Positions 14,158 to 18,869 of a stretch of DNA of 18,869 nucleotides are shown one piece after another (the first letter of the stretch is position 1; each line of letters opens with the position of its first letter). The translations under genes were made by a program, and so were the position numbers. The stretch comes from Rickettsia typhi. Lineage in GTDB: Bacteria > Pseudomonadota > Alphaproteobacteria > Rickettsiales > Deianiraeaceae. The stretch spans positions 1 to 18,869 of the forward strand of contig CAMAVG010000008.1 of NCBI GenBank assembly GCA_945861605.1, in the 5' to 3' direction. The notes under the pieces were generated by a model. The model was given only the letters and a program-made list of their open reading frames with translations, was not told the origin of the DNA and ran no database searches.

Positions 14158-15278
14158 ATTTTCATAGGCATAATTACATAAAAGAAATTTGGATTTTCTG
14201 AATCCCTGATTATGATTGGGAAGTTGGAATCTTTGACAAAAATATGGACTTCTTGCGAGTCAACCAATGCAAGAATTTCCTTGATATACAAAAAATTGCA
14301 CATAATTTGCATTTCGTCGTCCTTCGTAAATGTTGCTGGAAGCTCGTCAAATGAGCGATTTATGTCCTTCGTTGAAGTAATTTTGACGGCAGTTGATGAG
14401 ACATTTAGTCGAACACCAATTTCGCTTGTGCCGGTTGAGTAAATCGATGATACGCGGTCGATTGCGTTCAAGAAATTTTTCGTATTTACGGCAAAATGAT
14501 GGGTGTAATCCTTTGGAATAACCCTTTCGTAGTCAGGGAATTCTGCGTCAATGAGTTTAGTCGTAAGACGCGATTGCGAAAAATTAAATGTCAGTTTTGA
14601 AGGCGAAACATCGATCGAAACTGCCCCGTCTTCGGAATCAAGGACTTTTTTCAATTCAAGGACAATTTTGCGTGGAATTGTCACTTTTTGGTTTTCTGAA
14701 ATCGAAGAATTTTCGACGAATGAGTATGCAAGGCGGTGACCATCGGTCGCAATTCCAAAAATTTTATCGGAATCTTTGCTAAAATTCATGAGCATTCCGT
14801 TGATGTTGTACCTCGTTTCATTTGAATATATGCAAGATTTTGCCTTGTCGACAAGGAAAAGTAGGTCCTCGCGTGGGATTGAAATCGTTTGATTTTTAAT
14901 CGTAACAAGGGTTTCAGGGTAATTTTCAGGGTTCAAAGTTGCGATATCAAACTTGGATTTTCCACTCTGAATTGTTAGATATTGTAGGGAATCATCGTTT
15001 GATTCAAGGGAAAATTTGATTTGGCTATCCTTTGGGAGTTTTTTGATAATTTCAAAAAGTGAGTAAGCGTCGACGCAAATTGCGCCTTTTTTTGTGACAT
15101 TTTCGAGACTGAACCAAGAGGAAACGACGACATCCATGTTTGTTGCCTCAACCATGAATTGATCGCTCACAGATATTTTCACGCATGATAAATATTCGGA
15201 AACTGCAGTTTTGTTGACCACGCCTATAACTCGCGAAAGGGCTTTTAGAATTAAGCCACTGGAAGCAGAAAATTCCAT
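14154..15278 (-). CDS. dnaN: DNA polymerase III subunit beta (sliding clamp)
   Basis: DnaN is the ring-shaped clamp that tethers DNA polymerase III and other repair and replication proteins to DNA. The 374 residues match the three-domain family. Diagnostic points: N-terminal LILKALSRVIGVVNK, FDIATLNPENYPE (110-122), SNETRYNINGMLMN (152-165), ATDGHRLAYSFV (178-189), PDYERVIPKDY, and the terminal VIMPMKI, where MPM is nearly universal. It stands away from dnaA, recF and gyrB, and its downstream partner is rpiB. A consensus promoter is placed just upstream. Confidence 0.97.
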   Translation of the reverse strand: MEFSASSGLILKALSRVIGVVNKTAVSEYLSCVKISVSDQFMVEATNMDVVVSSWFSLENVTKKGAICVDAYSLFEIIKKLPKDSQIKFSLESNDDSLQYLTIQSGKSKFDIATLNPENYPETLVTIKNQTISIPREDLLFLVDKAKSCIYSNETRYNINGMLMNFSKDSDKIFGIATDGHRLAYSFVENSSISENQKVTIPRKIVLELKKVLDSEDGAVSIDVSPSKLTFNFSQSRLTTKLIDAEFPDYERVIPKDYTHHFAVNTKNFLNAIDRVSSIYSTGTSEIGVRLNVSSTAVKITSTKDINRSFDELPATFTKDDEMQIMCNFLYIKEILALVDSQEVHIFVKDSNFPIIIRDSENPNFFYVIMPMKI

Positions 15279-15310
15279 TTGTTTTTTAAAATTTATTGAA
15301 GAATTTTTTT

Positions 15311-15339
15311 ACTATAGTACTGTGAAAATTAAATGTCAA
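15311..15339 (-). promoter_or_regulatory. Consensus promoter of dnaN-rpiB
   Basis: On this strand TTGACA (15339-15334), 17-base spacer, TATAGT (15316-15311, 5/6). Transcription would begin near 15304, about 26 bases before the dnaN ATG. This is the best promoter in the window. Confidence 0.75.
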
Positions 15340-15381
15340 GTATAAAATAAAAAAATATTTTAGTCATTTTCTTAAAAAAAA

Positions 15382-15456
15382 TGGTGACCCCTACGGGAAT
15401 CGAACCCGTGTTTCCACCGTGAAAGGGTGGCATCCTAACCGCTAGATGAAGGGGCC
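15382..15456 (-). tRNA. tRNA-Glu (anticodon UUC)
   Basis: The 75-base gene folds as a cloverleaf. The acceptor stem GGCCCCT pairs with AGGGGTC (one G-U pair). The anticodon stem CCACC/GGTGG encloses loop CTTTCAC, with anticodon TTC at 15423-15421. The T arm ACGGGTTCGATTCCCGT is canonical. The 3' CCA is encoded (15384-15382). A run of eight T follows immediately on this strand and may end transcription. Confidence 0.97.
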
Positions 15457-15472
15457 ATTAAGCGACTTTTAT

Positions 15473-15501
15473 TTTTAAACAGTGGAAAAGTTAAATGTCA
15501 A
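15473..15501 (-). promoter_or_regulatory. Likely promoter of tRNA-Glu
   Basis: On this strand TTGACA (15501-15496), 17-base spacer, TTAAAA (15478-15473, weak). Transcription would begin near 15466, about 10 bases before the mature tRNA. The spacer and flanks resemble those of the dnaN promoter. The -35 lies next to the acyltransferase stop codon (15493-15491). Confidence 0.5.
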
Positions 15502-16520
15502 GTGTTTTTGTTATTTTTTTGCTTAATTTTAAAATCAGCCTTCTAAAAGGCTCTTCAATGCAAAAATATGAAATTGATGACATAGCAATATTAACCGCCA
15601 AACAAAGCAAAACAAGTAAATGCAGGTTAATTGAGTTATGATTTTTTATTATATATCGACCAAATTCTATTGCCGCAAACTGCCATATATAAAAAGAGTA
15701 GCTAATATTTCCCAAATAAACCATAATTTTATTGTTATATATTTTACTTTTTGAATAAAAAACTGATGCGATCCATATACCAAAAAGTGGCGCTACTAGA
15801 AATTGACCTTTCATATATTGATATTTTCCACTTCCAAGTGCAATGCAAACGCCAAATAAAGCAATAATTGCAAGAATATGAGAGTATTTATTAAAGCGTT
15901 CTTTAGAAAGTAGAAAATAAAAACCAATGCCAGTTAGAAAATCTGGAATACGGCAAATCGGATTGCTATATATATTATCCGCTTGATTTAATGTAACATT
16001 GATGGTGACGAGCAGTGCAGTACCCCCCCCCTAAAATTAAGCTGATTTTTCCATTTTTATTGAGCAATATCATTAAAAATGGGAATAGAAAATATAAAAA
16101 CATTTCCACCGTTAAAGACCAAGTACCACCATTCATTCCAAGATTGAACATTGAAGCAAAGAATGCTTGAGTGAGGAAAATATCGTTAACAATTATGCGA
16201 ACAAATTCAGAACCACTCCAGTTATGAAAAATACAGAAATATAAAATTGTTGCAAGGATATATACGGGATAAATCTTTGCAAACCTTTTAATATAGTAAT
16301 TAAAGATATTAATTCTTTTGGTAAAATCTGTGTTTTGATAAACATGAGTCATAATAAACCCAGATAAAACAAAAAATCCAGTCATAAACGAAGCACCGTG
16401 TTCAAAAAATTTATCAATAAAGTTTATGCCAACCCTCCAATGAAGGTGCATATTACAATGGAATAAAAATACGATAAATGCCGTGATAAATCTAAAAGAT
16501 GTTAGACTGTTGATAATCAT
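15491..16520 (-). pseudogene. Acyltransferase-3 family O-acyltransferase, frame broken at a G9 tract (likely phase-variable, OFF)
   Basis: As written, the ATG at 16520 gives 181 residues ending in an out-of-frame tail and TAA at 15975. The rest of the protein continues in the -1-base frame to TAA at 15491. Dropping one G from the run at 16031-16023 joins both parts into one open frame of 342 residues, the normal size. Across the junction it reads SLILGGGTALLVTINV, then NPICRIPDFLTGIGFYFLL, a typical family segment, and a C-terminal IEEPFRR. The N terminus has the catalytic R10-x10-H21 motif of acyltransferase 3, and NGGTWSLTVEMFLYFLFP follows. Family members are inner-membrane proteins with about ten helices that transfer acetyl or other acyl groups to LPS O-antigen or other surface glycans. 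It starts 3 bases after the aroC stop. Its very AT-rich codons suggest acquisition. Confidence 0.88.
16023..16031 (-). repeat. Homopolymer tract of nine G (coding strand) in the acyltransferase gene
   Basis: Nine C on the + strand, nine G in the coding sense. It is the only such G/C run noticed in a 38% GC window. It is exactly where the reading frame breaks. Eight, five or eleven G would give the full-length frame. Such tracts change length by slipped-strand mispairing. Confidence 0.9.
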
Positions 16521-16523
16521 TTT

Positions 16524-17600
16524 TTAAAAATTATTTGCATTTGAGTTTCGATTCAGCAAGAACATATCCGCCAAAACGCAGGCCATCATTGATTCCACGA
16601 CTGGAACGGCGCGAATTCCAACGCAGGGATCGTGCCTTCCTTTTGTGAAAATTGTTGTGTTATTTTTGTGAATATCTATGGTTTTTTTCTCGTGCAGGAT
16701 TGAACTCGTGGGCTTAATTGCGACGCGCGCGATGATATCTTGCGAGGACGAAATTCCACCCAAAGTGCCGCCGCTATTATTATTTGAAAAAAATATCTCA
16801 CCATTTTTGCATGACATTTCGTCGGAAACATCAATACCCTCCTCGCTTCCACAGGCGAAACCCTGCCCGATTTCGACCCCTTTTACGGCGTTTATGGACA
16901 TCATTGCCTGTGCGATTTGGGAATCGAGTTTGTGATATATTGGCTCGCCGAGTCCCGTCGGAACATTTTTTGCCACGATTTCGATAATTGCACCAACTGA
17001 AGAGCCTCTTTTCCTAATGTCTAAAAGGTATTCTTCGCAAATTGCCACGCCTTCTTTTGACCCTATAAAAAATGGGTTTTCGTTGATGAAATCCTTCGAG
17101 AAATCGTGTTTTGGAATGGAAATTTTGCCAATTTGCGTGATATATGCGTAAATTTCGATTTGTGGAAGAATTTTTCGGGCGACGACTCCAGCGGCGACTC
17201 GCATCGCAGTTTCGCGGGCTGAAGACCTGCCTCCACCACGATAATCGCGAATTCCGTACTTCTCAAAATATGTGAAATCGGCGTGATTTGGGCGAAATTT
17301 TGCTGCAATTTCGGAGTAATCCTGCGAGCGTTGATCCTGATTATAAACCACCAAGCTGATTGGGGTTCCCGTCGTTTTTCCTTCGAAAACCCCTGAAAGA
17401 ATTTTGACGGTGTCGTCCTCGTTTCTTTGAGTTGTGAACTTGCTTTGCCCCGGTTTTCTGCGGGACATTTCACCGGTAAAATCGTCCTCGCAAAGTTCGA
17501 GCATTGAAGGACAGCCATCAATTACACAGCCAATAGCAGGACCATGGCTTTCACCCCAAGTTGTGAACCTGAAATGTTTCCCAAAATAGTTTGAAGCCAT
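16524..17600 (-). CDS. aroC: Chorismate synthase
   Basis: AroC converts 5-enolpyruvylshikimate-3-phosphate to chorismate, the last step of the shikimate pathway, and needs reduced FMN. The 358 residues are full length. The three family signatures are present: GESHG at 16-20 (TTWGESHGPAIG), RRKPGQS at 47-53 with the following KFTTQRNE, then the YRGGGRSSARETA region, MSINAVKGVEIGQGF, and the late GRHDPCVGIRAVPVVE. No flavin-reductase domain is fused, so an external reductase is needed. It lies 43 bases downstream of the deoxyhypusine-synthase-like gene and 3 bases upstream of the acyltransferase, all on the same strand, probably one transcript. Confidence 0.97.
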   Translation of the reverse strand: MASNYFGKHFRFTTWGESHGPAIGCVIDGCPSMLELCEDDFTGEMSRRKPGQSKFTTQRNEDDTVKILSGVFEGKTTGTPISLVVYNQDQRSQDYSEIAAKFRPNHADFTYFEKYGIRDYRGGGRSSARETAMRVAAGVVARKILPQIEIYAYITQIGKISIPKHDFSKDFINENPFFIGSKEGVAICEEYLLDIRKRGSSVGAIIEIVAKNVPTGLGEPIYHKLDSQIAQAMMSINAVKGVEIGQGFACGSEEGIDVSDEMSCKNGEIFFSNNNSGGTLGGISSSQDIIARVAIKPTSSILHEKKTIDIHKNNTTIFTKGRHDPCVGIRAVPVVESMMACVLADMFLLNRNSNANNF

Positions 17601-17643
17601 AATAACTTTAAAAGTTGTACTTTAGATATTTTACTTTTGAAGT

Positions 17644-18675
17644 TTATCTTTTAAAGAGGTTGTTGAACTCCTTCGCACTCCTGTTTTTCCAGTATCCACG
17701 GTGATAAACATCGCTTACGATCATCGGAACAACCGTTGTCGCTTCAGCAAAAACCATTTGCTCGTAGACAGTCTGCACCTTTCCCCACGATGAAGCTTCT
17801 TTTAAAGTAGAACTTGAGCATGCACCGTCACGAACATCGGCAACTGTAATTTGCACGGCATATTTATGCATTTCGCAATCAACACCAAGAACTTCAGCAC
17901 ACACGACGGTATCTTGCACGAAATTTTTTGGAACACCACCGCCAATCATGAATAATCCTGTTGTTCCAGCCTTGATTTTTACATCGGTAAGTTCGCGGAA
18001 ATCGGCAACGGAATCAATGCTCATATATGATTTCCCCGCCTTTGCGTTATCAACCTGATGTTTCACAAGACCAAACCCCGCGGAGGAATCCGTGAATGCA
18101 GGGCAAAAAATTGGGACATTTTTCTCATAACAAAGTTGCACAAGTGAATTTTCCTTTTTCGCATTGCCGTTTGCAAGCCATTTTCCCATTTCATAAATGA
18201 ATTCACGCGAAGAGTATGGTCTGTGTTCAAGGGAATTTGCAATTTCGTAGATCGTGGAATCGCACTTTTGAAGAGATTCTTCATCGATGTAGGTATCGTA
18301 AATTCTGTCGATGTAAAGATCGCGAAGTTTTGAGTCGTCCTCAAACTGAGAACCGTGGTAGTGTTTGAATCCAAGTGCTTCAAAAAAATCCATGTCGACA
18401 ATACTCGCACCCGTTGAAACTATTGCATCAACCATGTTATTTTTCACCATTTCGTAATAAACTTGCATACAACCAGCCGCAGAAGTTGAGCCGGCAAGCG
18501 TCAAAATTACAGAACATTCTTTATCATTAACCATAAGATTTAAAATTTCGGCGGCCTTGGCTGTGTCTCGCGATGAAAATGACATATGTGCCATTGCATC
18601 AATTATTGGGCGCGCATCAAACGATTTAATATCAATATGCTGAACTTCTTTTGAAAGTATGTCTGTCTTTTTCAC
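17644..18675 (-). CDS. Deoxyhypusine synthase-like protein (probable homospermidine or other polyamine synthase)
   Basis: The start at GTG 18675 gives 343 residues. The frame extends to a TTG at 18729, but a TTGATT/TGTAAG promoter occupies that part. Family motifs: HIDIKSFDARPIIDAMAHMSFSSRDTAKAA; LTLAGSTSAAG; NMVDAIVSTGASIVDMDFFEALG; PIFCPAFTDSSAGFGLV; GGGVPKNF; and SSWGKVQ, whose lysine (about K299) matches the imine-forming lysine of eukaryotic deoxyhypusine synthase. In eukaryotes and archaea this enzyme modifies eIF5A. Bacteria lack eIF5A and do not hypusinate EF-P, and characterised bacterial members make polyamines such as homospermidine. The exact substrate is not readable from sequence. 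It is upstream of aroC and may share its transcript. No other polyamine gene is visible. Confidence 0.87.
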   Translation of the reverse strand: MKKTDILSKEVQHIDIKSFDARPIIDAMAHMSFSSRDTAKAAEILNLMVNDKECSVILTLAGSTSAAGCMQVYYEMVKNNMVDAIVSTGASIVDMDFFEALGFKHYHGSQFEDDSKLRDLYIDRIYDTYIDEESLQKCDSTIYEIANSLEHRPYSSREFIYEMGKWLANGNAKKENSLVQLCYEKNVPIFCPAFTDSSAGFGLVKHQVDNAKAGKSYMSIDSVADFRELTDVKIKAGTTGLFMIGGGVPKNFVQDTVVCAEVLGVDCEMHKYAVQITVADVRDGACSSSTLKEASSWGKVQTVYEQMVFAEATTVVPMIVSDVYHRGYWKNRSAKEFNNLFKR

Positions 18676-18700
18676 TGATTGTAAAAATAATTTAAAACCT

Positions 18701-18729
18701 CTTACAGTTCCGCATTTTAAAAAAATCAA
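18701..18729 (-). promoter_or_regulatory. Possible promoter of the deoxyhypusine synthase-like gene
   Basis: On this strand TTGATT (18729-18724), 17-base spacer, TGTAAG (18706-18701, 4/6). Transcription would begin near 18694 and leave about 18 bases to the GTG at 18675, which supports that start. Confidence 0.4.
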
Positions 18730-18797
18730 GAATTTTTTTTGCTAATTTTTGGTAATTATCCCCTCACATACGAAGCTTGACAATTAATTAAATGTAT

Positions 18798-18869
18798 ATG
18801 AATGAGAAAAGTAAAATAAATTATGAAAAAATGGCGAGACCAATCAGATTTAAAACATTATTTTTTAAA
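18798..18869 (+). CDS. Possible 5' end of a gene running out of the window
   Basis: From ATG 18798 the frame is open to the window end (MNEKSKINYEKMARPIRFKTLFFK). In-frame ATGs also lie at 18792 and 18831, and the last (MARPIRFK...) is a likely alternative start. A TTGACA at 18777-18782 could be a -35 for it, but no good -10 is seen. Only 24 residues are visible, so no function can be given. Confidence 0.3.
   Translation, partial: MNEKSKINYEKMARPIRFKTLFFK

Noticed and set aside
17604..17616. Palindrome AACTTTAAAAGTT between the deoxyhypusine synthase-like gene and aroC
   Set aside because: Short and AT-only apart from one base in each arm; expected by chance and not followed by a T run.
1..18869. 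CRISPR array, insertion sequence, restriction-modification or defence system
   Set aside because: No regularly spaced repeats, transposase, nuclease or methyltransferase motifs were seen in any frame.

Overview
The window (about 38% GC by eye) is a compact piece of a bacterial chromosome, most likely from a low-GC alphaproteobacterium. The clues are a DUF2155-type periplasmic protein (a mainly alphaproteobacterial family), a UbiH/UbiF-family monooxygenase, a Gram-negative LolC/E permease, IscU and YajC, and ordinary stop usage including TGA. I cannot name a genus. The organism keeps biosynthetic genes (ilvD, aroC, thiG, glmS), so it is not a minimal endosymbiont. Most genes lack a clear Shine-Dalgarno sequence and have short leaders behind TTGACA-type promoters.

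Layout. 1-2569 (+): 3' part of lepA, a UbiH-family FAD monooxygenase, and yajC with its own promoter. 2571-4078 (-): iscU followed by a short BioF-like gene, coupled by TAATG. 4199-6800 (+): grxC, an unknown three-helix membrane protein and ilvD, with overlapping ends and a hairpin terminator after ilvD. 6843-7199 (-): a secreted EF-hand protein. 7333-9132 (+): glmS. 9133-10288: an accessory islet with a long non-coding stretch (palindrome, strong SD plus 8-codon ORF, imperfect tandem repeat) and a hypothetical gene with a good promoter. 10291-11082 (-): thiG. 11141-11974: two small hypothetical genes, divergent from a 237-bp region carrying dyad motifs. 12034-13275 (-): a LolC/E-type permease, divergent from a DUF2155 gene (13330-13719, +). 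13714-15278 (-): dnaN then rpiB, overlapping by ATGA, with a consensus promoter. 15382-15456 (-): tRNA-Glu(UUC). 15491-18675 (-): a deoxyhypusine-synthase-like gene, aroC and an acyltransferase. A possible partial gene starts near 18798 (+).

The strongest observation is the acyltransferase at 15491-16520. Its reading frame is broken exactly at a run of nine G on the coding strand. Removing one G restores an uninterrupted 342-residue acyltransferase-3 protein. This looks like a phase-variable surface-modification gene caught in the OFF state, although a homopolymer sequencing error must be excluded. Other points worth checking are the Fe-S-related gene cluster (iscU divergent from grxC-ORF-ilvD), the bacterial deoxyhypusine-synthase homologue, and the islet at 9.1-10.3 kb. 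No CRISPR array, insertion sequence or recognisable defence system was seen.
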